Positions 22,301 to 34,300 of a DNA stretch of 64,000 nucleotides are shown piece by piece. Numbering within the stretch: position 1 is the stretch's first letter; each line of letters starts with the position of its first letter. The DNA comes from Bathynomus jamesi (lineage: Eukaryota > Arthropoda > Malacostraca > Isopoda > Cirolanidae). Under the pieces are notes generated by a model that saw only the letters and a program-made list of their open reading frames with translations, was not told where the DNA came from and did no database searches. Location: the NCBI GenBank assembly GCA_023014485.1, contig JAJOZX010002701.1, forward strand, positions 166,001 to 230,000, read 5' to 3'. A program made the position numbers and the translations under genes.

Positions 22301-25300
22301 GTTTGCCCCTCTATGGAGTATGCTTCTTATGTGTGGGATGGCTCAAACCACACAGCCACACTTGACCAGGTGGAATCAAAGGCTTTTCATCTCATCAATT
22401 CCGTGCCACTTACTGATTGTCTTCAATCTCTCTTCTCTTTGCCGCAATGTTCCCGCACTCTCTCTTTACTATCGCTATTATAATGAACATTCCTCTTCTG
22501 AACTCTCTAACTGCATCCCTCCTCCTTTAAGGAGAGCATTCAGCACCAGACTTTCTACACTTTCTCATTCCTTTTCTGTCCAACTATCTAATGCAAGTGT
22601 TAATCAGTATTTTCAATCTTTCATCTACTCAACTGGTGAACTCTGGAACAATTTTCCTCAATCCATCTTTCCTCCTGTCTGTGATCTCCCATATTTCAAA
22701 TGCAGAGTGGCTAGGCATCTTGAAAACCCTTGACCTTGATTTTGGGTCTCCTCTCTGGGGGGGGGGGGGGTTGCTTTTGCCCTTGGCCCCTCCTTCCTGC
22801 AAAAAAAAAAAGTGCAGGGAGTCCTCATGTTAACACAAGGGTTGTTCTGAGAAAGTTACGTAAAGCAAGTTTATGTAAAATGAAGCATATTTTCCTATAG
22901 TAACCCATTTATTAAGGGGGGAGGAATGCATTCTTGTTGCAAAATTTTTTGGTACTGGGGATGGATTTTTGGACATATTAAGCATAGCAAATATGCATTT
23001 GCTACCACACACCAGTATAATAACAACATTAGAAAATAACATGGACATGGACAAAATGTAGCTATATAAAATGAAATATGTAATGTACAGTACTCATTGA
23101 GTGGTGGCTGGCAGGGGCTACTCAAGGTCGAGTGGCTCTTTTTCCTCCCTGAGGCTGGAGGAAAATGGAGGTGTGTGGAGGTTACTCAAGCAGAGTGACA
23201 GGATTGTCTGCCTGTCTGCCTCTCCACTTGAGGCTGTCTGAATACTGCCATCATCACTGTCTTCCCCACTTAGTTCACCACTTTCATCACCTTTCAAAGT
23301 AGTGAACTGTGAAAGGCGATGAAAGCCAGCATGCTGGTGGGCTTGAAGAATGCGCAGCCAGGTAGCACTGGCTGCCTCATAGCTGGAAGTAGTTAATGCA
23401 GACCATTTGAATTTTTTCTTATCTTTGCCTTTATATTAATTTAAAGCATGATACATGAAGTGATTATTTGGTTAATAAAATTAATTTACATTAAACAAGT
23501 TTACATTATATGAGGAGTCGCTGTACATTAAACCCTTGCCATTTCATGATTCATAATTCATTATGTTGGGCTATTTCATGATTTTTTTGCACCATCATGA
23601 TTTTCAATAATTCGATTAGGCCAGAGCCCCTAGGGTCATGAGTTAGTGGGGATTTAATGTACTTAGAATTCTAACTTGTAATTGTACTCTATGGAATGGT
23701 GTACTTGTAATTGTACTCCATGGTATGGTAACTTTATTCCAACTGACTTGGACATGTTCTTTGTACCATACTTAGAAACACTGTTGATATTAGCAAGAAT
23801 TTCCCTACTATGCTCAGTTAATTTGCCTACTGGCAACTTTAGCTGAAGTGTTAGCCTATTTATACATTTTGTGCTGTTTTCCTATCTGGGCTTAATGATT
23901 CATTAGTGGTCCATTAATCACGTATAACACTGAAATTAATAATGACAACACATTCTATTTCACATTGCACTTGACATCTGGTAAAAGTTTTTTTTATTGG
24001 ATGCATCAGAAATGGTTTAAATAGCATCAAAAAGTCTACTGAACTGAATGAAATTGCTACTTAAAATGCAAAAATTTCCATGAGAAACCTGCAGAACTTC
24101 ACTTTGCTCAACCCCTAGGTACACCTCCAGCTGCAGATCCTTGGTTCCTGTATAGCTGAGGGATAAATGGGCACCCTGATCATGGTAGTATATATGTTAG
24201 TCAATTTGTGAAACCAGTCATTTCATGTAATACCTGTGACCCTTAAACATAGGTAATACGCATTACTAACCTAACCAACCTAATCTAACCTTACCTTCAT
24301 GAAGTCATTAATTCCCTAAATGCCTGAAATTTTTAGGCATTATGTGAAATGATTGTTTTCACAGTGACTGGTAACATATACAGTACCAGCTGCTGGTATA
24401 TGTACAAGAAAATATAGTACTTTATTGGAGATGTAAAATAAATGAGGCAAAAAGTAATAGCTAACACATTAAATAGTGTTTCTCCAGTACAAAGAACTAA
24501 GAAAATAGACTCAGGCTTTTTTTCTTAATTTGGCTTTTAAGTACATAAGCTTTCAATCAACTCCAATTTTCCTCGTGTGCAAATATTGTAAGAGGTAATT
24601 GAAAGCATTTTATTTTGGCTTTTATCCCATATTAGTGCTTGAAAAAGTATTTTACACTAATAGAGTACACTCTTGCATTGTACCCAATGGTTTATAAAAT
24701 TCTTTGGATATGACTTACTGTAGTGTACAGTATGATATCCAGTAAACTACTTAACTGCATTAAAAATGTGTGAGCCTTTATTAAAGGGTTAGAGCTTGGA
24801 TCTAAAAATTATAAATGAGGTAAATTTTATAGCATGTTATGCAGTATTTGTTTGAGCTAAAGTTACCTGAAGCTCGCAAACATATGGTACACCTCACCAT
24901 TTAGCTATAAATTGTAAGCTTTGGGCCAGCCATGAAATAATTTTAAAAATAAAAAAGTTTCTTATTTCTAAGTAGGACTAGTGTTTTCCCATTACTAGAC
25001 TAGATATAGGTGTTGAGCCTAGAGAAAAAATTTATTGTGCACTGTATATTACAGGGTTGAGTAAAAAAAATCAAAAGTGCCAGGATCAAAATTGAGGGGG
25101 TCTAGATAGTTGTCTTTTGTCCAGGATTAAACCTTAAAACTGATTTTGGGTGGTTGCATACAAAACTGTGACTGCTACCAGCCAATTTATACAAATTGTA
25201 TGTGCATGCGACCAAAATTTGAACCCAGTGACCTATCTCAGGTTCTGGACATGATAGAAAGACAACTTAAAAACTGTTTGATGTATTTTTTACCTCTGAA

Positions 25301-28300
25301 GCAGATTAAAACATTTGCAGAGGGCTGCAGGCTCAATAATGCATCAAAAAATCCATATTTCGTCATTTTTGCTAAAAAAAAAAAAAAAAATGTAATTTTT
25401 CTGCCCCTTTTCTCCAGATATTTTGTTTTTTTATTTGAAATTATATTTTATATTTTTCTTTTCAGGTTGAATTTATAGAATTGATAAATACATGTATTTT
25501 GATAACCTTATTGCCAAAAAATACTGCATAGTAGGATGTTAAGAAGCAGTGACACAGTTAAAATTCTTGATGGAGGTCACAGATTTTCAAGCACAGACTC
25601 ATTCCCCAATGGAAAGCTTCCTCTTGGTAAAGATGTCATTAACGTGTAATGGCAGAAGAGAACTGGACAAGCAGCTGATATGGTTGTACTAAGTCTGATT
25701 GAACACTGGATTTGGTGCAATGTCTATCCAATTTCACGCCCCAGTGCCAACAGTAAGATTCAGGATCTAGTCAAAGAATTTTCAAGGTAAGACTGAAATT
25801 TTTAGTCCTTATAAAAAGATTTAAAATATCATACTTTTGTAAATTTTGTAGTTGCATTTATTTGTTTGTGACAGTAATTTTATTAACATATATAATCATG
25901 TGAATTGAAGGTGAATTTGAACATGACCATCTCAGATTTTCATGATATTTAGTACATTAGTAGGTATGCGTGAGAAACTGAAATTCCTCAAATTTTAGAG
26001 CTGGCTGACCTTTGGTTGCTGAGATAAGGGGTCACAAAATTTGGACCTTTGACCTGATTTTTTACTTACTGTCAAATTTCAAATTGCTGTAGCCACATAA
26101 CTAATAAAGCTAGAGTTCTGATTCTAGTGTCATTTTGAAGTTCTTAAACAGCTTGTCATAAGCCTCTAAAATGAAAATTAAAAAAAATATCCTTATCCTT
26201 ATCCTTATCCTTATCCTTATCCTTATCCTTATCCTTATCCTTATCCTTATCCTTATCCTTATCCTTATCCTTTGACCTTAAATAAAAAAAATATACCATC
26301 CCAATTTTTTCAATTTTTTTACAAATGTTAACTTACAATGTGGAACATGTTCCTAAAAGGTTATAAGTGGCCAGTGATAAGTATGATCAGGAAGTATTTT
26401 TAATTAAAATTAACCTTTAAATAATTCATGTTTTTTTCTTCTTTTCAGAAAATATTTGTTTAATATTCAAAGTGAATTTCTAAATTATGGAATGCCATTT
26501 AAATATAACTTACTACTTTTAATACACTAATTTTTTAAAAATGGATAAACTTAAACTTAAATAGAAATGTGCTGATCCCTTTCAAGCACATAAACAACAG
26601 CGTCGAACCAAAAGTCTACGAATTGTACCTCAATACTTAATTGATAAAAGGCCTGAAATCAAATTAACAGTTGATCACAGGCTTTGTAAGCAGTGTAAGG
26701 AAATGCTGGAATCATTACCTGAAAAAAAAACTTTAGATGAAGATGAAAAAAGCTCTTGATGTGAAGAAATTAGTAATATTCCTGAAATATCTTCATCTGA
26801 AAATGAACTTAAAATCAATGAGGCATCAACAAGCACAGCACTTGAATTTCAATTATCAACTTTAAATACTTCATTAAAATCATTAGGAGAAACTCCCATA
26901 AAGACAGTTACAGGCAGAGGTGGGGAGTCGGGGCTTTTTTGAAGAGTCAGGAGTCGGTAAAAATGACTGACTCCCGACTCTGATTCAATTTCTATATGCC
27001 AACAATTTACCAGAATACTACTCTGCCCTAAATAAATATCTTCCTGAACTAATTCTAGATTCACATTTCCACATTTGATTTATTGTTCTGGTAAATCTTA
27101 GCAAATGAATTTCATATTTCTATTTTAGGATACTAGGTACCATATAAAAATTAGCAATTTATTAATTTAATTAGCCCCTATTAGTAATGAGTCGTGGGCC
27201 TAGTAGAAAATCAGCAGTCTTTCAATATTTTAAGCTAAATGAGGATGAAAGTATTTTTATTTGTCAAGTAGAAAAGGATGGTAAAGAGTGTAATGCAAAA
27301 ATTAGTGCTTACACTGGGAAACATGCTAATGCTCCAACTAGAGCCTCAAACTTGAAACGCCATCTACGAAACAAACATCCCAATATTTATAAGGTTGTAG
27401 AGCAGCATGATAAGGAAAGAGTCGGGAGTCAGTTTTTAAAAATACCGAGTTGGGAGTCAGGAGTCGGTTGTTTTTGGCTGACTCCCCATCCCTGGTTACA
27501 GGAACAGTCAAGAGAAAATTAGAAGAAATTGCTGGAAGAGATACTGCATATTAATACAGGAAAAAGAAAAAACTAAGATAGAAAAAGATTATGATGAAAT
27601 ATTAAATCAACTGAAGGAGAAATTCAGCAACTTGCAGACCAAGAGGAGTGAAAGAATACAAATCCTGACTGTATTACCAAAAAGTTGGAGTGAGAGAAAA
27701 ATAGCAACAGAATTCAACACAACAAGGCACAAAGCATCAGTTGCCAAAAAGCTTACTAATAAAATGGGTATCCTTTCAATTCCAAATCCTCGGCCTGGAA
27801 AGAAAATTGAACAAAACATTATAGAAAAAATCAAAGCATTTTATCTTTCAGAAGATATCAGTAGAATAATGCCTGGTAAAAAGGATTATGTCAGCATTAT
27901 GGACAGCTCAGGGGGGAGGAAACATTTTGAGAAGCATCTACTACTATGGAATTTAAAAGAAGCTTATCAGCTTTTTAAAGAAAGAAATCCTTTGGTAAAA
28001 GTGGGCTTCAGCAAATTTGCAGAGGTGCGTCCAAAGCAATGTATTATTGCTGGAGCATCAGGAACTCGCTCAGTTTGTGTATGTACCATTCATCAGAATG
28101 TTAAACTTCATGTTTATAGGAACTAAATTTGATAAGTTAACTGAAGATAATGAAAATCCTATCAACCATATACGACATTGTCTTACTTTGATTGAGTGCA
28201 ATCCACCCTCATTGCAATGCTGCCTTAGGGAATGTAAACAATGTGGAGACACAAAAGCATTGAAAGAGAAACCAAAATATTTTTGATGATAACTGCATTG

Positions 28301-31300
28301 ATTCAGTACAGTTTAGGAAGTGGACCAATACAGACAGGTCCAATCTTGAATCAGTTCACATGAGTTCAGATGAATATATTGAACATTTCTGTAGCAAACT
28401 TCAAGAATACCAAATCCATGATTTCCTGACCAAGATGCAAGCTAATTATTACAACAAAACTAAAATGTCGCTGAAACCAAGTGAAGTCCTAGTAGTGTGT
28501 GATTTTGCCAAAAATTACTCTTTTTGTTCTCCAAGATGAGGTGCAGAGTTTTCACTGGAACAATCAGATGGCAACTCTACATCCATTTGTTTTATTATAA
28601 CAAGCAAAATGAGATTGCTCACCTAAGCTTTGTTGTCATATCTGAGTGCAATATTCATAACACAGTTGCAGTACATTTGTTTCAAAAGCATCTCATAAAC
28701 TTCATAAAAGAGAACATCCCATCCATCAACAAAATCATATATTTTTCAGATGGCTGTGCTGGATAATATAAAAACTGCAAAAAATTTCTGAATCTTTGCT
28801 ACCACAAAAATGACTTTGGAATTGATGCAGAGTAGAATTTTTTTTACAACAATCCATGGGAAGGGACCATGTGATGGTGTAGGAGGCACTGTTAAGAGGA
28901 TAACTACTAAAGCTAGTCTGCAATGGCCTTATGATAAACAAATCCTTACTGCACAGCAGCTGTATATATTTACCAAAGATGATGATGATAATATTACACC
29001 ACATTTTTCAATCAATGAAGATTATGAAAACGAAGAATTTCTCCTCCAAACTAGACATTCAAAAGCAAGAACAATTGCTGGTACTCAGAAAATACACCAT
29101 TTAAAACCAGTTTCATTAACTTCACTAGAGGTTAAGCATTTCTCAGCATCATGATATTCACGTATTAAGAAAGTCAGTGAAGAAGAACTTATACCTGAAG
29201 AGAAACTACATGGTTTTGTCACTGCTGTATATGATAACCTTTGGTGGTTAGCATGCATTTTGGATAAAACAACTGAGAAGAGGGAAGTAAAAATATCTTT
29301 TCTTCATCCTCATGGTCCCAACCCATCATTCTTTTTTCCTCATCAACCAGATATTCTTACAATTACATACTCTGATGTTTTGACAAAGGTAGAGGCATCT
29401 ACCGCAACTGGAAGACTATACTACCTCACCAAGGAGGAAACTGCTAAGGCCTCCAAGGCCCTCATAGAATTACAACAGAGAAAAGTAAGTTACACATTCA
29501 AGTTATATATGGTAGATATATACAGTAGGCATATATACTGTATAATTTAGGGTGGCCCTTAGTTGTATGTGATTTTCTGAAATGAAATATTTTTCATCTC
29601 CCAACCTCCAAAGTTGTTCTAATCCATGTAAAAATGCTCTGTGTAAAATTTCAGCTCAATCAGATAATATTAAGATGGCCCCCAAAGGCCCTAAAGTTTC
29701 AGATTTTAACAATATTGATATTTTTTCATATAAAACTGTTTTTATCTTCTTTACAGTGTTTTATTCGAAATATAGAATATGATCGAAAGAGAATTCAATT
29801 TACAATAAATTTAGTTATAACCATTATTTACTTAAAACCAAAATTGGACGAGATATTCACGGAAATTGAAAAGTATCATAAGTGCGTAAAAAAAACGCTT
29901 CTGGAAGGTTCTAGAAAGTTCTGTGCCTGCGGCCTATATAAGCAGCATCCCTCAACACTGCTCAGTCATTTCAGTTCGAGTCTTCAAGCCAGTAAGGCAG
30001 TTTTCTAAGTTCGCTCCGGGTTATTTTGCTGTACGCTCTTTCATTTAGTGAATATCTATTAATGTTATTTCACGTTGTGATATAATAGCATCATCATTAA
30101 AGTCCACTTCAAAACCTCCGCGCTGTTTACGGAAAGATTACGAATGCAGTCTCATCGGAAACATAACAAACCAAATTGTAGGAGTGAAACTACCTTCAAA
30201 TCGGCAAGTACTCCGCGTTCTTTTCTTCAATTTACGTGTAGTTAAATTATCCATCAAAGCAAGTGCGACCTTAGTTGTAAAAGAAGTTCTAGTTTTTTGG
30301 GAAAAGGCACGAATTCCCACAAAACGAACTGATCATTGCATTGAAAAAGTTAAATCACTGCATAAAGAATGGGGAGATTTACAGAAGAGGTTGAGTAGAG
30401 AATCAGATGTGGAAACGAATAAACGAGCGAAATTCCTCGATAAATTAGATGATTTATTTGATGTTGCCCATGAGAATGCGTTAAACATCGTTAAGAATGA
30501 AGAGGATAAGCAATATTTACTATTGCAGCGTAAGAAAGGATGACCAGGTTCCATGGCTGGCATTGATCGCAAATTTAAAGCGAGTGAAGAAAAAACCAGG
30601 AACGCATAGAAAAGGAAACAGAGAGAAGAAAGAGAACTTACGAGGAAATGGAACGAAACGTCATGGTTCACCTACCATCATTGTCAAGCAGTGATAGTGA
30701 AGATGAAGACAGCCAGCATTCTAATGATCCAGCTGAAGATACACAACCAGGCTCAAGTGATACAATGAGAGTGAGTGAACCAAGTACTTTGGGTACGAGA
30801 GGTACACTAGATTTTTTCACTCCACGTCTGTCTGAAGCATTAGACAGATGCAAAATCAGCGACCGAAATGCGGTTCATCTTTTAATGGCTGCAGCAGAAG
30901 CTTTCAACTGTAATACTAAAAGCTTAATTATTAATCGCACTTCGTTTCAACGTCGACGGAAAAAATTGAGGGAACAGAGGCAAGCAGAAATTAAAGGAAA
31001 TTTTAATCTAGCGGATTGCAACGCTTTGGTGTTACACTGGGATGGCAAGCTACTTCCAGCTTTATGTGGCATGGAAAAGGTTGATAGACTAGCAATAATT
31101 GTTACTTTTCACGGCAGAGAACAATTATTAGGTATACCTGAAATTCCAACATCTAAAGGAGAAGATCAAGCTGTAGCCGTTTACCAAGCAGTGGAAAAAT
31201 GGGGCATAGAAGAAAAAATACAGGTGTTGTGTTTCGATACAACTGCAAGCAACACCGGCCGAATAAATGGTGCCTGTACAAATCTTGAGAAAATGTTTGA

Positions 31301-32930
31301 TCGTGATTTACTCTACCTTCCGTGTAGACATCACATCCTCGAATTAGTCTTGAGAGGTAGTTTTGATGCAGTAATGGGTGCAAGTTCTGGACCAGATGTG
31401 ATTTTGTTTAAAAGATTTAGGGAAACATGGTCGGCCATTGACAATAAAAAATACCGTAGTGGGATAGAAGATGTCACGAAGATGTCCGTGTCAGTATGCT
31501 GGAATTTCTACAAGAACAGTTACGCCAGAAACAGCATAGAGATGATTATCGCGAATTATTAGAATTGGCCGTGATCTTCGTCGGTGGTGCCCCCCGACGA
31601 GGAGTCTCATTTCGTATTCCTGGAGCTGAGAGCCATGCTCGGTGGATGGCAAAGGCTATTTATGCCTTTAAAATATATTTATTCCAAGATCAATTTAAAC
31701 TGACCAAAAAAGAATGATTCAATCAGAAGAATATGCATTTTCCTTATCCGACTCTATTTACGAGCTTGGTTCCTAGCACCATTGGCTGTGAAAGCTCTGT
31801 ATCTCGATTACAATTTTTTACTGAAATTAATCGAGTATAAGGAAGTAGATCCAGAAATTAGTAGTGCTGCCGTGAAAAAATTTGCCAACCATTTATGGTA
31901 TCTGTCAACAGAAACTGCGGCATTCGCATTCTTTGATGATGAAGTCCCACTAGACATTAAGCAAAAAATGGCTACTATAATGATGACTACAGAAGACAGC
32001 GATGTAGAAAACCGAATAAAATGATGCATTGTTAACAGTGAAGATCTCAACCGTTTAAAAGAAAAAGAATTCTCAGACTTCATTTCAGCTGAATCGAAGA
32101 CATGTTTCTCAAGATTTTCAATAAATACAAATTTTCTTAAAAACTGCCCATCTACATGGAAAGATGATGCCAACTTCCAATGTGGGTTGGAGATATTGAA
32201 AAGCATTGTAGTGGTTAACGACGTAGCTGAGAGAGGAGTGAAACTAATACAAGAATATCAGAACATTCTAACCAAGGACGAAAAAGTAAAGCAATACATT
32301 GTGCAGATTGTCGGTGAACACAGAAAAAAGTACCCAGATGCTACTAAAACTGGCCTAATGAAGCAGTGAAATCTGGTAACTTATTACATCGTTGTCAGTA
32401 TGTTGTTATTGCCATTTTAAAATAATGGTATTAATGGTATTAATTATAAATAATGGTATGAACAAAATTTGTTGTAAATAAAATTCACTTTCGATTATGC
32501 TTTGTGATTATTTTCCCAAACAAAGTTTGCAAATGAATTATAAAGGTTTTATATTAGAAATACCAATTATCGGTGAATTTTGAAACTTTAGGGCCTTTGG
32601 GGGCCACCTTAATATAGCCCAATTGAGCTGAAATTTTGCACAGAGCACTTTTTTATATATTGGAAGAAGATTAGGGGTTGGGAGCAAGTAATTTCAAAAG
32701 TTGAAAAATAGGGGCCACCCTACAGTGTATATATATATATATATTTTTTTTTTCACTGGGCATGCCTGTATCAACCCAAGGAAAGATGGGTCATGTTGTT
32801 GTTGTTAGTAACCTCCAGGGTTGAAACCCTCAGCGCCAAAAAACTGACAGCCGCTCAAGCCTCACCCAGAGGTTCCCTAATCCCAGTGTAAAGTGTTTAT
32901 CCCAAAGGCAGTGTTGAGTGAAATGTGTGC

Positions 32931-32992
<62 letters not shown>

Positions 32993-34257
32993 GACTCACA
33001 ACTTATGCAGGGGTTACATTCCTGGGACCCTGCATAAAGCCAAAAACTGTGTGAAGTCAGAAACCAAAAAAAAACCCCTAAATTGCCCTTAAATCACTAT
33101 ATATTCTAACTCTGTTATACGTACATATACACTATAACATAGCCTACCTGTACAATTATGAATGATGAGCTTATGGAGACGAGTGTTTCTGGGTGTTGTT
33201 GTTTTGAGCTTATTCATCCCCTTCCCATGTCACCGTGCGCGGATCGTCAAGCTTAGATAATGATGCAGGGGAGTATGTGGGCAGCTCAAGGTCACTGTGA
33301 GAAGTTGAGGGTGTTGGCTGATCTGCTGACGATGTTGATGGTGAGGTTTTCTTTAAGAACATGGTAATGGGAAGCTGTCGTTTTTGTTTCTTAAGCTGCT
33401 GGAACATATTATTATATTGAGCCATAAGGCTTGTAAGACCTTGTGAGAAGTTGATGCTGCGCTCCATAGAGGGGTCATACTCAGACACTAAGTTTTTCAA
33501 GTGCTCAGCCACCTGAAACAATTCACTAAACTTGTGTATATCCCAACATTCTGACTCTTCTTGTTCTTCATCATTGTCGACACCACCGTCGCCGCTGCCT
33601 TCATCCGCTTTCACTATTTCCTCCAACTTGGCATCAGTCAGAGTTTCCCTGTGCCCTTCAATGAACTACTCAATTTTTTGCTCAACCATGTCTTCAAACC
33701 CATCACCGCCTATAGCCCTGGCCACCTTCACGATGTCCTTTACTTCAGAGTCCTGTTACTCCGACGATACACGCATGGGAACTGAGACAGACAGAAGTGG
33801 GATGGTGGGGCGGTGCCACCTATTTTTTATATTTTTAATTACTGTATATATTTATTATAGCATTATTAAAATTAAAAATTTTTATATTTTATATTTTTTA
33901 TATTTTTATTTTATATTTTTTATTTATATTTTTTTAAATTTGGATTTATATTTTCTGAAATTGGAAATTGTAAAATTATAACCCATGTGTAGTTGAAATT
34001 GCGTAAGAAAAATCCACGTAAGTCGCAAGTCATCTATGTGTGTGTATATTAGGGTGGTCCACAACAGCGTTTTTTGGAATTTTAAATTCGGTCACATCTG
34101 CCCTTATTCTATTCCCCCACAAGAATAAACGTGCCAATTATCTTTGCTCTAGGGCCTTTTTATGCACTTGCTCAAAATGAAACAATTTGAATAATGACTT
34201 GACAATTTATGACTGGAACATTTATTGAACAAGGATAATAATGACTTGACAATTTAT

Positions 34258-34300
<43 letters not shown>

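Larger units (their letters stand above)
16620..22811 (+). pseudogene. Jockey-like LINE (endonuclease-RT), split by Element A copy 1
   Basis: The left piece (16620-16704) reads SDLEQIVQHPMHIPNCLG, part of the AP-endonuclease domain. After the insertion the protein resumes at 20605 with GDRPNILYLFLT, LGSSDHNLVSVSCPI (catalytic SDHN), IALISCLSKVFES-type RT fingers near 21480, FAIVLDISKAFD, LPQGSVLSPTLFLLFINDLL, HSCADDSTLHF, VESKAFHLINSVPLTD and LWNNFPQSIFPPVCDLP, ending at 22733. A G-rich stretch and an A tail (22801-22811) follow. Numerous frameshifts; dead. The same family occurs inverted at 42336-49570. Confidence 0.85.
26541..29550 (+). pseudogene. Element B protein, main part (putative transposase, uncharacterised family)
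   Basis: An N-terminal basic block (26580-26650, QRRTKSLRIVPQYLIDKRPE) is followed by LCKQCKEMLESL (a CxxC), then the BED-hAT insertion. Next come KRKLEEIAGRDTAY, a 164-codon ORF at 27632-28126 (KSWSERKIATEFNTTRHKAS, PRPGKKIE, FSKFAEVRPKQCI, VCVCTIHQNVKLH), CNPPSLQCCLRECKQCGDT, then 28720-29154 with YFSDGCAG, YKNCKKFLNLCYHKNDFGI, IHGKGPCDGVGGTVKRITTK and TAQQLYIF. These blocks recur in a widespread animal protein family of unknown function that I know only as transposon-associated (cc8K15.2-like). In-frame stops (for example 28764, 28834) and frameshifts show it is dead. The C-terminal exon is at about 36833-36905, beyond the later insertions. Confidence 0.65.
29548..32722 (+). mobile_element. 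SNTG hAT-like element, copy 2, with ~165-bp TIRs
   Basis: The left end TAGGGTGGCCCTTAG and right end GGGGCCACCCTA are inverted. Similarity continues through GCTCTGTG, AAAATTTCAGCTCAAT and GGCCCCCAAAGGCCCTAAAGTTTC (29640-29705 versus 32575-32640). The flanking 8-mers (GTATAATT, CAGTGTAT) do not match; the right flank is microsatellite. It encodes the SNTG transposase and carries its own promoter. Inserted in Element B just after its ORF at 29550. Confidence 0.82.

Noticed and set aside
22047..22733. 228-codon ORF as a host gene
   Set aside because: It is the C-terminal third of a LINE, with short frame shifts to neighbouring frames that carry the conserved blocks.
26189..26271. CCTTAT array as an interstitial telomere
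   Set aside because: Arthropod telomeric repeat is TTAGG; this hexamer differs and lies in a transposon arm.
30648..31562. 304-codon ORF as a host gene
   Set aside because: It is the central part of the SNTG transposase, bounded by TIRs and matched by two other broken copies.
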